A stretch of 36,240 nt of DNA from an uncultured Prochlorococcus sp. (GCA_902587615.1 CACILY010000010.1:1-36240), one strand, 5' to 3'; counted from the first letter of the stretch, positions 1 through 7,296 are shown. Numbers and translations: made by a program. Notes: generated by a model not told the origin, from the sequence alone.

Positions 1-413
1 TTCAGAAGAGACATCGCATAGAAGTAGAAGAGGAAGCCATGTTTTTGCTTGAACAAATGGGAATAACCCAACAGGCGATAAAATATCCAAGTCAACTTAG
101 TGGTGGAGAGCAACAAAGAGTAGCCATAGCAAGATCTTTAGCACTAAAACCGGATTTATTATTATTTGATGAGCCCACTAGTGCTCTAGATCCAGAGCGG
201 GTGAATGAAGTTTTGGACGCGATTCGCAGTCTTGCTAGTGACGGAATGACTATGGTTGTTGTGACACATGAGATTGGCTTTGCCAAAGAAGTAGCCGATA
301 GAGTTTTGTTTATGGATTCTGGTAAAGTTATCGAAACATCAACTCCAGATACCTTTTTTTCTAATGCGAAGCATGAAAGAAGTAGAAAGTTCTTAAATCA
401 AATTGAGAAATAG
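1..413 (+). CDS. Polar amino-acid ABC transporter ATPase, 3' part
   Basis: The gene is already open at the window edge: codons from base 3 run in frame into the rest, so only the C-terminal part (about 136 residues) is seen. It carries the ABC signature LSGGEQQRVAIARSL, Walker B LLLFDEPTSALDP and an H-loop histidine in VVVTHE; the D-loop SALD is intact. This arrangement and the ending with a short helical tail are typical of GlnQ/HisP-type ATPases that power uptake of polar amino acids at the inner membrane. Walker A lies outside the window, so substrate and partner genes cannot be judged. Confidence 0.9.
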   Translation, partial: QKRHRIEVEEEAMFLLEQMGITQQAIKYPSQLSGGEQQRVAIARSLALKPDLLLFDEPTSALDPERVNEVLDAIRSLASDGMTMVVVTHEIGFAKEVADRVLFMDSGKVIETSTPDTFFSNAKHERSRKFLNQIEK

Positions 414-461
414 AATGAAAGTCAGGATTAAATTCTCTATAAGAAGTGGTCACTATTACTT

Positions 462-848
462 ATGAGAATACTTAGTTGGGATGAATTTGATTTGTGTATA
501 GGAACGATTGTTAATGCTTGTACTGAAAACAGTTTTTGTGGTGTTTATGGATTCCCTCGAGGTGGACTTTGCTTGGCTGTGGCTTTGAGTCATTCATTAG
601 GTATTCCCTTGATTACAGAGCCTAGGAATGGTTGCCTAGTAGTAGATGATGTTTATGAAACTGGAAAAACATTAAGTTTAGTCTCTGAACTGATAGAGGT
701 CACAACTTTTGTTTGGATTAGTAAAATTGAACCTCAATGGTGGAATGCTGTGGAGATTGTTGATTCGGAAGACTGGTTAGTATTCCCTTGGGAGGACAGA
801 AGATTTGCAGAACAAGATCAAAAGGCTTATTTACTTTCTCGCTCGTAA
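462..848 (+). CDS. Phosphoribosyltransferase-like protein
   Basis: A 128-residue protein. Residues 31-36 (FPRGGL) and 60-71 (VVDDVYETGKTL) match the ribose-binding and PRPP-binding loops of type I phosphoribosyltransferases, where two acidic residues precede an xxTGKT segment. The product is shorter than typical purine PRTases, and the base specificity cannot be read from the sequence. Six bases separate its stop from the GTG start of the nucleoside deoxyribosyltransferase-like gene, so the two are probably co-transcribed and may act together in base or nucleotide salvage. That joint role is inference. Confidence 0.75.
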   Translation: MRILSWDEFDLCIGTIVNACTENSFCGVYGFPRGGLCLAVALSHSLGIPLITEPRNGCLVVDDVYETGKTLSLVSELIEVTTFVWISKIEPQWWNAVEIVDSEDWLVFPWEDRRFAEQDQKAYLLSRS

Positions 849-853
849 ATTTA

Positions 854-1336
854 GTGATTAAAAAGATTCTTTACTTAGCTTCTCCCTATGGATTTTCGCA
901 GCAATGGAGAGAAAATCTTCTGCCTGATTTTATAACTATTCTTGAAGGAATGGGCGCTGAGGTTTGGGAACCTTTTCATCGAAATAGTCAAGTTGATTTT
1001 TCGGAGTTAGGTTGGGCACATAAGGTTGCGACAGCAGATCTTGAAGATGTTAAAAATGCCGATGGAATTTTTGCAATTGTAAATGGGACTCCGCCAGATG
1101 AAGGTGTGATGATAGAACTTGGTGTCGCAATTGCTTTGAATAAAACAATTTTCTTATTTCGCGATGACTTTCGACGTTGTACTGACTCTGAAGACTATCC
1201 ACTTAACCTCATGCTTTTTGCTGGATTACCATCTTCTGGTTGGCACAATTATTTTTATACTTCTCTTGAAGACATAACCAATGAAGAAAAAGCTTTAGCT
1301 AGATGGATTAATGTGTCTGAATATAAAAGCGACTAA
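854..1336 (+). CDS. Nucleoside 2-deoxyribosyltransferase-like protein
   Basis: A GTG start at 854 is preferred over an upstream ATG at 788, because 788 lies deep inside the previous gene and the family fold begins at KKILYLASPYGF. The product is then about 160 residues, the usual family size. ASPYGF near residues 9-14, the D-rich centre (NADGIFAIVNG) and DEGVMIELG (83-90, with Glu88 as the likely nucleophile) match the nucleoside 2-deoxyribosyltransferase family, which moves 2-deoxyribose between bases. It follows a phosphoribosyltransferase-like gene in a tight pair. Related enzymes also hydrolyse nucleotides, so the exact substrate is open. Confidence 0.75.
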   Translation: MIKKILYLASPYGFSQQWRENLLPDFITILEGMGAEVWEPFHRNSQVDFSELGWAHKVATADLEDVKNADGIFAIVNGTPPDEGVMIELGVAIALNKTIFLFRDDFRRCTDSEDYPLNLMLFAGLPSSGWHNYFYTSLEDITNEEKALARWINVSEYKSD

Positions 1337-1600
1337 ATAGAAGTTGCATGAATCATTGATTGCCAGCAAATTACTTGTTTTTCTGAATAAGAAGAGATTC
1401 TTGTGCTTCAAATATCCGTGTGATGTGAAAAATAGATAGAATGTTTGAGTTAGGTGTAGGGAGGAGAATTCAAAAGTAGTTTATTTCTCTTCTTAGGTAG
1501 ATTAGGTAGAGATTTTTTTTATGTAATAGCTCATAAACATATGATTTTTCTCTAGATACCTCTAGGTTGTTTATTAGGAAGATCATGAGGTATTTATCAG

Positions 1601-2083
1601 ATGACTAAGGCCTCTAGATACGTTGTTATAGCATTACTTTTTCTTATAATTCAATTAACACCTGAGCCTGCTATAGCGTGCGTTCAAGGTTTGGAGTGGG
1701 GAATGGATCTATCAAGTGTAGAGAGTCATCTTGGTACCCCTTTAAAACGTATTCAAGAGAGTGTAAACAGTGATCTGTTTGAAGTTAGTCATTTTCAAAT
1801 GAGTGGTATACCTGTGAAGAGTCTTCGTGTTCGTGTTGCAGATGAATATGGGTTAAAACAACTTGCTTATGAAATGGATTATGAAAATATGACTGAAGTA
1901 TTGGCAGGCTTAAGACATCGATTTGGCCCTCCAGTTGGGACAAGCTTAGATGTTGACGGAAGATCTCCTCAACAACAATGGATTTGGCATACAGGAGAAG
2001 ATGTGATTACTGCAGTTAAAAGTCAAGAAAGACCCTTTGTACTTTCTTATCGACCATCGCTTTTAGATCCATCATTCCTTTGA
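1601..2083 (+). CDS. Exported hypothetical protein
   Basis: A 160-residue protein that I do not recognise. Residues 1-27 form a signal peptide (TKASRYVV, a hydrophobic stretch ALLFLIIQL, then PAIAC). Cys27 could be a lipoprotein site with a relaxed lipobox (AIAC), otherwise cleavage would be just before it. The mature part is soluble and mixed alpha/beta, with two GTP/GPP-type stretches (LGTPLKRI and FGPPVGTS) that could mark a duplicated fold. It is followed by two hairpins and faces a minus-strand gene. Confidence 0.6.
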   Translation: MTKASRYVVIALLFLIIQLTPEPAIACVQGLEWGMDLSSVESHLGTPLKRIQESVNSDLFEVSHFQMSGIPVKSLRVRVADEYGLKQLAYEMDYENMTEVLAGLRHRFGPPVGTSLDVDGRSPQQQWIWHTGEDVITAVKSQERPFVLSYRPSLLDPSFL

Positions 2084-2221
2084 AAATATGTGAAAGGAAT
2101 CTCTATACTGCACTCAAAGATTTTAACTAACTCAGAAGGATCCTATTTTCTGAAGAATCACTCTTTTAAATATACCTAATTATCCGAGACGATATAAGTG
2201 AACAATTGGTCAACCTTGATA

Positions 2222-2265
2222 TGAGCCTGTTAATAGGCTCACAACTAGGTGGAAGGGCCCACTAG
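2222..2265. repeat. Two adjacent hairpins between convergent genes
   Basis: TGAGCCT (2222-2228) pairs perfectly with AGGCTCA (2235-2241), loop GTTAAT. Directly after it CTAGGTGG (2245-2252) pairs with CCCACTAG (2258-2265) with one bulged G. They sit between the ends of the genes at 1601-2083 (+) and 2312-2842 (-) and could end transcription from either side, but neither has a clear T run. Confidence 0.4.
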
Positions 2266-2311
2266 CACTTCTATATATGAAGCTAACAATACTATTTACT
2301 TGTCAAATTAT

Positions 2312-2842
2312 TTATACCTGGTAGTTATCGTCAATCCAATCCCTCATTTCCTGAATAGCAAGCTTTGTCGCAGCTTCTAAGTCATCTTCTGATACATTTA
2401 ATCCTTTTTTCTTTGCTCTTTTTTCTAGAAGCAACATCACTTCATCTTCTGTCTCTGCTCCGTTGTATGAAATACCTTCGTTATCAAGTTTTTCTTGAAG
2501 TTTCTCAGAGGAAATTAATGCGACAATATCTTCCAAGGACGTCGCACTCATATTTGAATAGGCTTTACCACTTGTGATTACAAAATCAAAAGCAAAAACT
2601 TTGTATTCATCTGGATAACCATCTCCTAGTAAGGCATTCTCTTCAAATTCTTGAATATCATCATCATCCATTCCGTTTCTCTCCCAATATTCATTCTTAG
2701 AATCTTCTGAAGTATCAGGGTCCAGACTGAAGGCCTCTTGATTCTCATCAAAAAAAATGATCTTCTGTTTACTGGTCTTACATAACTGAGCAATATTCCA
2801 ATAGTGTTGAATTTTTTGCTCGAGATTTTTTTTGTTAGTCAC
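2312..2842 (-). CDS. Acidic hypothetical protein
   Basis: A 176-residue cytoplasmic protein, very acidic in the middle (EFEENALLGDGYPDEY and the DDDD stretch near residue 60), with no signal peptide or membrane segment. The C-terminal third (EAATKLAIQEMRDWIDDNY) looks helical. No catalytic motif is recognised. The start is the ATG at 2842, giving TNKKNLEQ; a nearby A-rich tract precedes it but no strong Shine-Dalgarno. Codon use resembles neighbouring Prochlorococcus-type genes. Function unknown. Confidence 0.6.
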   Translation of the reverse strand: MTNKKNLEQKIQHYWNIAQLCKTSKQKIIFFDENQEAFSLDPDTSEDSKNEYWERNGMDDDDIQEFEENALLGDGYPDEYKVFAFDFVITSGKAYSNMSATSLEDIVALISSEKLQEKLDNEGISYNGAETEDEVMLLLEKRAKKKGLNVSEDDLEAATKLAIQEMRDWIDDNYQV

Positions 2843-3369
2843 TTCTTAAGTGCAAATTTTTACAAAGCATAGTTGTGTTTAGCTTCTAGGTCTTCTAAAA
2901 GGTGGATTAGGTGCACTAAGTATCCTATGCCTATAAGACTCAATCTGAACTGGCCCGAGACTCAGCCAATATCTTCGAAATCTTTTGATTCTTCAGAAAA
3001 CTATTTACAATATTAAGTAGTAGAACTTTTCCATAGTATTGCTGTAAGTCCATTCAGTATCTTTTTAACTCCTTTTTGCCTGTCTTGGGTTATGGCAGTT
3101 CAGTAGTCAGCTCAATTATAAAAAAACAAATGGATGGCAAGTTGGAATGGAGATTTTGGTTTCTTCCAATCACTTGCGAGTACTTTAGTCTCATTTTTTA
3201 TTGGCTAGTCACTAATATCATTCATATCAATCGATTGTGGCCATATGCATTGTTTTTAGCAGGTTGTGAAAGTAAGTTTCTTTGCGAATTTATTTCTATT
3301 ATTTTAAATGGATAATTATTTAATTTCTTTTTCGTGCTTGATTGGCTAAATTATTAGTAGTTTCATAAC
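2843..3369. other. Intergenic stretch without a convincing gene
   Basis: About 530 bases. A TTG-started frame at 3076-3315 exists on the plus strand, but its composition (many W, F, I and C without a domain) and lack of a ribosome site make it unconvincing. The right end leads into the extended Shine-Dalgarno at 3370. Confidence 0.4.
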
Positions 3370-3380
3370 GGAGGTGATCC
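3370..3380 (+). promoter_or_regulatory. Extended Shine-Dalgarno
   Basis: GGAGGTGATCC matches 11 consecutive bases complementary to the 16S rRNA 3' end (GGATCACCTCC). GGAGG ends 7 bases before the TTG at 3382, an ideal distance, so it decides the start of the 33-codon peptide. Such complete complementarity is rare in this window. Confidence 0.6.
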
Positions 3381-3381
3381 A

Positions 3382-3483
3382 TTGTCGCATCTACCAATCG
3401 GTCAAGAGTCAATGGGAAGAAAATTATTTTGTCACTCTGCGGCTCCTGCCTTGAAAGGTTTCATAATTAATAGGTTTATATAG
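3382..3483 (+). CDS. Possible 33-residue peptide with strong ribosome site
   Basis: A TTG-started frame of 33 codons ending in TAG at 3481-3483. The peptide begins MSHLPIGQESMGRKLF and ends with a basic hydrophobic tail (GFIINRFI). It is not recognised. Support for translation comes from its surroundings: an 11-base Shine-Dalgarno at 3370-3380 with 7-base spacing, and a strong intrinsic terminator starting 30 bases after the stop. It forms a compact unit separate from the cupin gene downstream. It may be a leader or a stand-alone small protein. Confidence 0.45.
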   Translation: MSHLPIGQESMGRKLFCHSAAPALKGFIINRFI

Positions 3484-3512
3484 GAATATTTTAGACCTAG
3501 TGATTTACTAAA

Positions 3513-3542
3513 GGCTGGTTACAAGGTAACTGGCCCTTTTTT
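3513..3542 (+). terminator. Intrinsic terminator
   Basis: GGCTGGTTAC (3513-3522) pairs with GTAACTGGCC (3526-3535) over ten pairs including two G-U, loop AAG, followed by C and six T. It closes the unit containing the 33-codon peptide. Confidence 0.75.
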
Positions 3543-3586
3543 ATTGGATTAAGTTTCTATCAACTGGATTGTTAACTCCTTCAATA

Positions 3587-3877
3587 ATGCAGACTTTTAT
3601 TATGACTATTTTAATCACTTCTCCTTGTCCAGACAGTACTATTCAGGATCAAGGTATAAAAGACTGGCCAATCTGGACATGTGAACCAAGTACATTTGAT
3701 TGGACTTATAATGACCAAGAAACATGTTTAATTCTAGAAGGTGAAGTAACAGTTACCTCTAACGGAGGTGTAACTGTTCATTTTGGTTCAGGAGACTTGG
3801 TGGTTTTCCCAAAAGGAATGACCTGTACTTGGGAAGTACATAAAGGAGTACGTAAACATTATCGCTTCGGAGATTGA
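3587..3877 (+). CDS. Cupin-domain protein (Cupin_3/DUF861 type)
   Basis: A small single-domain cupin of about 96 residues. The segment WPIWTCEPSTFDWTYNDQET, followed by CLILEGEVTVTSNGG and FGSGDLVVFPKGMTCTWEV, is the characteristic order of the Cupin_3 family: a beta-strand with W and Y, G(X)5EG-like turns, GDLVVFPKG, and a terminal strand KHYRFGD. Few of the His ligands of metal cupins are present, which is usual for this family. The start is uncertain: ATGs lie at 3587 and 3602, and a TTG at 3569. Family members are of mostly unknown function. Confidence 0.8.
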   Translation: MQTFIMTILITSPCPDSTIQDQGIKDWPIWTCEPSTFDWTYNDQETCLILEGEVTVTSNGGVTVHFGSGDLVVFPKGMTCTWEVHKGVRKHYRFGD

Positions 3878-3931
3878 TTTTGTTTTGATATTAAGTATGT
3901 CTTGAGACATTGGAGCCACTACGACTCATTC

Positions 3932-4222
3932 TTAACGCTTTCTTTTTTCAAACCATTGATATAGTAACCATATTATTAACCCCGTAAAGATGATAGGTGT
4001 ATAAATTCTAATTATTGTCAAAAGTGGGACAGCTATTATTGGAACTAAAAGAATTCTCTTGGCATTTAACTTCTCTTGATCTGTTAAAGACGTCCAATCT
4101 AAATAACGTTCCCACTGAAATACTCGCTTCATCTCGCTTTCTTTAGCCCCTCTTTTGTTATCCAAGTGACCAAAAAGCCACTTTGTAAAGGCATTTACTG
4201 AATTAAAGTCTTTTTTGTTCAA
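3932..4222 (-). CDS. Small membrane protein
   Basis: A 96-residue protein. The first 55 residues are charged and helical (KDFNSVNAFTKWLFGHLDNK and further), then two hydrophobic segments follow (about 58-70 LLVPIIAVPLLTI and 74-88 PIIFTGLIIWLLYQW), ending in a basic tail KRKR. No family is recognised. It lies convergent to the cupin gene with a 54-base gap. Confidence 0.5.
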   Translation of the reverse strand: MNKKDFNSVNAFTKWLFGHLDNKRGAKESEMKRVFQWERYLDWTSLTDQEKLNAKRILLVPIIAVPLLTIIRIYTPIIFTGLIIWLLYQWFEKRKR

Positions 4223-4346
4223 AGTTTCTTGTTATAAGAACAGTCTCCGCATTCAATTATCTTCCCTATTGCGAGATTTGACCAACTCGATTGAGCCTGA
4301 CTGATTTTGTCGAAATTGATAAGACGAAGAGGAGTAAGAGAGAACT

Positions 4347-5531
4347 TTAACAATATTTTCTGGCTAGATATTGAGCTTGACCCTTCCGATCAGAACTGAT
4401 CGACTGCCTCTTAAATCCATCGTCTTTAAGATCAAAGGTTTTGCTGTAACAGTCAATAGTTAATTGCCGTTCTCTGAACCAACCTTCAGGTTTAGCTTGC
4501 CCCTGAAGAAGCAATGAATTAGCACAGGTTTCTTTACTCCCTTGTGAACAATTTATAACACCAATTACACCTGCAAAAATATTGCCGGCAATTTGTCGAC
4601 CTCTTTCGATTTCAAACCTATACACATCAAAATATAAGTTTCTACTTCTAATTCCATAGTTTTTTCCAATCTTTTTTGAGAACGTCTCATTAGTATCTTG
4701 AAGCCATTCTCCAGCAAAATTTCCTACACCCATCGATTCATGATTGAAGCCATTCATGAAAGCATTAAATCTATTCGTAGGATTACCATGTTCTGAGAGT
4801 AAATGAAAGTCTCCTACACTAAAGAATAGATTTGCACCTTTAGTAAAACCTTCTAAAGGCATGAGTTGATTAGATATGACATACGCTAAATACTTTCCAG
4901 CCTTCCAATCTGCCTCATTCTCCTCATTGTCAAGATATTGCTCCCTACCAATATGATGATTTACATGATGCCCAAATTCATGAGATAAAATAGCTAAGCT
5001 AAGATAACTTAAATTAAGATTTTTTTTATCGGTGAACCCCTTGATTAGAGGCTTTACATTAAGCGTAATTTCGTTCGATTCAGGGCAATAAATATTTGGG
5101 TATTGGGTAACTAGTTTTTTACCACATCCAATAAGGCGGCCATCGTCTAATCGTAAAATTGGAGTGGGGAAAGTTAATCTTTTTTTATTAGCACGTTCAA
5201 GCCAATATTGATTCATTAACTCAAAATGAAGTCTCAAAAACTCTTTGTCGGCAATGTCATTACTTGGTTCTCCATAACTATAAAGATTATCTATCAAGGG
5301 TTGAGTCACATCACTTGAAGGAATATCTATCAAGGGTTGAGTCACATCACTTGAAGGAATATCACTTTTATCAATTTTTGGTTTGATCCGAGAATAGTAA
5401 AGATAACAGTCTTTATAATCAATTCCGCTTCTTAACTTGCATTTGTTATGCGCACTTTTATTTAGCCCTTGAGCATTTAAAGTACCCAGGCTACTAAGTA
5501 AAGCTAAGAGTAACAGTAAGCTTTTTCTCAT
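4347..5531 (-). CDS. Secreted zinc metallopeptidase-like protein
   Basis: A 394-residue protein with a clear signal peptide (residues 1-20, ending LNAQ). HEFGH at 184-188, within LSLAILSHEFGHHVNHHIG, is a gluzincin HExxH zinc site, and ENEADWKAGKYLAY (204-217) fits the downstream third ligand. The HExGHHV...LG...ExxAD.xAG order resembles the neutral zinc metallopeptidase group of YpfJ. The C-terminal part has several Cys, suggesting disulfides in the periplasm. A linker at about 58-81 carries two identical 12-residue units IDIPSSDVTQPL from a perfect 36-bp DNA duplication. The natural substrate is unknown. Confidence 0.75.
   Translation of the reverse strand: MRKSLLLLLALLSSLGTLNAQGLNKSAHNKCKLRSGIDYKDCYLYYSRIKPKIDKSDIPSSDVTQPLIDIPSSDVTQPLIDNLYSYGEPSNDIADKEFLRLHFELMNQYWLERANKKRLTFPTPILRLDDGRLIGCGKKLVTQYPNIYCPESNEITLNVKPLIKGFTDKKNLNLSYLSLAILSHEFGHHVNHHIGREQYLDNEENEADWKAGKYLAYVISNQLMPLEGFTKGANLFFSVGDFHLLSEHGNPTNRFNAFMNGFNHESMGVGNFAGEWLQDTNETFSKKIGKNYGIRSRNLYFDVYRFEIERGRQIAGNIFAGVIGVINCSQGSKETCANSLLLQGQAKPEGWFRERQLTIDCYSKTFDLKDDGFKRQSISSDRKGQAQYLARKYC
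5289..5360. repeat. Perfect 36-bp tandem duplication
   Basis: Bases 5289-5324 and 5325-5360 are identical. The unit is a multiple of three, so it adds 12 residues to the N-terminal linker of the metallopeptidase without breaking its frame. No base difference between copies suggests a recent event. Confidence 0.95.
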
Positions 5532-5602
5532 TTATTAAGCTTAACTCTACAGTCTTTAGGATTGTGGAAAGATTTGATTAGTTGAAAAAACTGTTATATA
5601 GG

Positions 5603-5632
5603 AATGGGAGTGATTGTGTTATGTCTCCCATT
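5603..5632 (-). terminator. Weak terminator-like hairpin after the hli operon
   Basis: AATGGGAG (5603-5610) and CTCCCATT (5625-5632) form an 8-bp stem with a 14-base loop that contains the stop codon of the last small gene. In the minus direction a run of six T follows only about 12 bases later, so its efficiency is doubtful. Confidence 0.35.
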
Positions 5633-5735
5633 CAGAGTCTTCTTTTAGAGGAGAGTAATCGGTGTAATTAAAAAACATATCTTCATCTAAGAGGTCATCA
5701 AAATCACCTCTTAGGATTCTTTCGAATAAGTTCAT
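5619..5735 (-). CDS. Acidic 38-residue peptide at the end of the hli operon
   Basis: ATG at 5735 and TAA at 5619-5621. The peptide starts MNLFERILRGDFDDLLDED and ends in an acidic tail DSEWET, with about 12 acidic residues and no membrane segment. It begins 8 bases after the stop of the fifth hli gene, so it is probably translated from the same message. I do not recognise it. The soluble acidic character sets it apart from the membrane Hli proteins and could suit a regulator or chaperone of them; that is only inference. Confidence 0.6.
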   Translation of the reverse strand: MNLFERILRGDFDDLLDEDMFFNYTDYSPLKEDSEWET

Positions 5736-5743
5736 TGGTTTAA

Positions 5744-5863
5744 TTAGAAAATGCCAGGAATAATCCAGCCAAAGAAACCGTAGTTGATAACTGCTGCGAA
5801 TAAGCCCATCATGGCCAGGCGACCATTAGTAGTTTCAGCAACTGTCCAGTAGTTGTCTTTCAT
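5744..5863 (-). CDS. hli: High-light-inducible protein (39 aa)
   Basis: A one-helix member of the light-harvesting-like (CAB/ELIP/HLIP) family. NGRLAMMGLFAAV carries the conserved pigment-binding N-x-R motif, and the protein ends in WIIPGIF. Upstream in-frame codons exist, but the ATG at 5863 overlaps the stop of the preceding hli gene as TAATG and is the natural start, giving translational coupling. Hli proteins bind chlorophyll and carotenoid in the thylakoid membrane and protect photosystem assembly under excess light. The extra GYFFGW-like aromatic stretch (NYGFFGW) is a variant of the usual GAYxTTGQ segment. Confidence 0.9.
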   Translation of the reverse strand: MKDNYWTVAETTNGRLAMMGLFAAVINYGFFGWIIPGIF

Positions 5864-6087
5864 TAGAAAATGCCAGGAATAATTTGATTGGTTGAAATGT
5901 AGGCACCAAGTAGAGCCACGAAGCCCACCATTGCCCATCGACCATTAGCCTTTTCAGCTTCTTCTGGATAATTGGTGTAGTTTTCCTCAATTTGAATTGG
6001 AACTTCTTTAGCAAAAATATTTTGCTTGCCGTACTCGGTAATCACCGAGCCGTCGTTTCTATTTAATGAAGGAGTAGATGTTGTCAT
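5863..6087 (-). CDS. hli: High-light-inducible protein (74 aa)
   Basis: The largest Hli of the cluster. A 45-residue hydrophilic N-terminus (TSTPSLNRNDGSVITEYG and on) precedes the single helix EEAEKANGRWAMVGFVALLG, with the E-x-N-G-R pigment motif, then ISTNQIIPGIF. The C-terminal sequence closely matches the other Hli proteins here, suggesting local duplication. Its stop overlaps the start of the next hli. Located in the thylakoid membrane by family knowledge. Confidence 0.92.
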   Translation of the reverse strand: MTTSTPSLNRNDGSVITEYGKQNIFAKEVPIQIEENYTNYPEEAEKANGRWAMVGFVALLGAYISTNQIIPGIF

Positions 6088-6099
6088 AATGAATGTCTA

Positions 6100-6207
6100 T
6101 TAAAAAATGCCAGGTACGATCTGACCAGTTGTTGCATAGGCGCCTAGTGCTGCAATGAATCCAATCATTGCAGCGCAACCATTAAATCTTTCTGCTTTGG
6201 GAGACAT
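6100..6207 (-). CDS. hli: High-light-inducible protein (35 aa)
   Basis: A minimal Hli: MSPKAERFNGCAAMIGFIAA then GAYATTGQIVPGIF. The usual NGR-x-AM motif reads NGCAAM, so the conserved Arg is replaced by Cys, which is unusual because this Arg forms a salt bridge with Glu in the pigment-binding helix pair. Start ATG at 6207; 12 bases separate its stop from the next start. Confidence 0.88.
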   Translation of the reverse strand: MSPKAERFNGCAAMIGFIAALGAYATTGQIVPGIF

Positions 6208-6238
6208 GGTGAAAATAAGAGATGTGTTCAGTGATTTT

Positions 6239-6382
6239 TTATAGATAGCCAGGAATTATCTGACCAGTGGTTGAGTAAGCACCAATAAGTGCAAGAAGAC
6301 CAAGCACTGCAAAGCGACCGTTGAGCTTTTCAGCGATAATTTTTTCAGCATCGATTGATTGATTCGGATTGGTTTTCTTCAT
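6239..6382 (-). CDS. hli: High-light-inducible protein (47 aa)
   Basis: A short Hli. The hydrophilic start MKKTNPNQSIDAEKIIAEKL leads into NGRFAVLGLLALIGAYSTTG and ends QIIPGYL. The E-K-L-N-G-R pigment motif is intact. It lies between the 39-residue first gene and the 35-residue third gene of the operon, with short gaps on each side. Confidence 0.9.
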   Translation of the reverse strand: MKKTNPNQSIDAEKIIAEKLNGRFAVLGLLALIGAYSTTGQIIPGYL

Positions 6383-6424
6383 TGAGATTTAAGAGAAGCG
6401 TTTAATGAGTGTGGGTAGTTTCTT

Positions 6425-6544
6425 TTAAGCGACACCAGGAACTAGTTGTCCTGTAACTAGGTAAGAGCCAAGTAGAACCATGAAGCCCATCATTGCGGGT
6501 CTGCCAATAGCCCTGTCCAGGATTGAGGTGTTAGAAGAATCCAT
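6425..6544 (-). CDS. hli: High-light-inducible-like protein (39 aa), first in operon
   Basis: Residues read MDSSNTSILDRAIGRPAMMG, then FMVLLGSYLVTGQLVPGVA. The motif is IGRPAMMG rather than NGRxAMxG, so Asn is replaced by Ile; the Arg is kept. The ATG at 6544 is the only standard start, but the frame stays open for another 60 codons upstream to 6724 without ATG, GTG or TTG. It is the first gene of the minus-strand operon, so its promoter should lie to the right of 6544. Confidence 0.82.
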   Translation of the reverse strand: MDSSNTSILDRAIGRPAMMGFMVLLGSYLVTGQLVPGVA

Positions 6545-6823
6545 AGGTAAAGTGAATTGATGTAACGAAATATAACAGGTAATGTTGCGAAGTGTGAAGC
6601 CGATTTTAGTTTCTCCTTCTGTGTTTTTAGGTATCTCTTCCGTTGCAGTGCTTTCGGGGTAATAGTAGGTTCGAAGAACGTTCTGATTTGGGCATAAGGA
6701 AAGAAGACGAATTGCGATTGCTAGTTAAGTTTTTCCTTATATGTCTTTAAAAGAAAGAATTAGCCACGTTTTAGGTTCTTTTTTGCGATTGTGTTATCAA
6801 GACTTTTTCAGCATTTTTATTTT

Positions 6824-7069
6824 ATGTCTACTCAGGAGATGCTAGAGGACTCTCTGAAAGATCCAGCAATAGGAGATACTACCAGATTTAAATGGCATAT
6901 TACTCCAATCGGAATAGCTGCATTATGTAAGGACAAGGAGCCAAGCCTTTCGGAAAATTTTTACGCGGATGCCATTAAAGAAGGGTTAGCAGTTGGTGTA
7001 GATCTATCTAGAGAAGAAAGGGAGTCCCATTACTCGAAAAAGGGTTTAGTAATTCTTTTTTATTCGTAG
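6824..7069 (+). CDS. Hypothetical protein (81 aa)
   Basis: The ATG at 6824 (MSTQEMLEDSLKDPAIGD) is preferred over 6791, because the added residues would be an aromatic-rich run unlike the rest. The protein is soluble, mixed helical, with a Trp-His segment FKWHITPIGIAALC and a charged centre LSREERESHY. No family is recognised. It is divergent from the hli operon, with a 279-base gap. Confidence 0.55.
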   Translation: MSTQEMLEDSLKDPAIGDTTRFKWHITPIGIAALCKDKEPSLSENFYADAIKEGLAVGVDLSREERESHYSKKGLVILFYS

Positions 7070-7182
7070 CAATTACCGCTATCAATATCTCGGTGTGATC
7101 TTGTACTTGGTTAAGGTTTTAACGAATGATTCTCAATCTTAGACTATGCTTATTTCATTTGACATTCATTGTCCCTTAACCA

Positions 7183-7296
7183 TTGCCACTATTAGATTCA
7201 TTGCTCCAATTCCTTGACTCTTATCAAGAGGCTCTTAATGCAGGTTATTTCTATGAGGAACCATTAGGAGATGATTTCCTTTATCCAGATTGGTAA
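7183..7296 (+). CDS. Possible small acidic protein (37 aa)
   Basis: A TTG-started frame. Residues include LDSLLQFLDSYQEALNAGYF, followed by EEPLGDDFLYPDW before the stop, which reads like a helix followed by an acidic aromatic tail. A second TTG lies at 7201. No Shine-Dalgarno is visible, so evidence is composition only. Not recognised. Confidence 0.3.
   Translation: MPLLDSLLQFLDSYQEALNAGYFYEEPLGDDFLYPDW

Noticed and set aside
3076-3315. A TTG-started plus-strand frame of 79 codons
   Set aside because: No ribosome site, odd composition.
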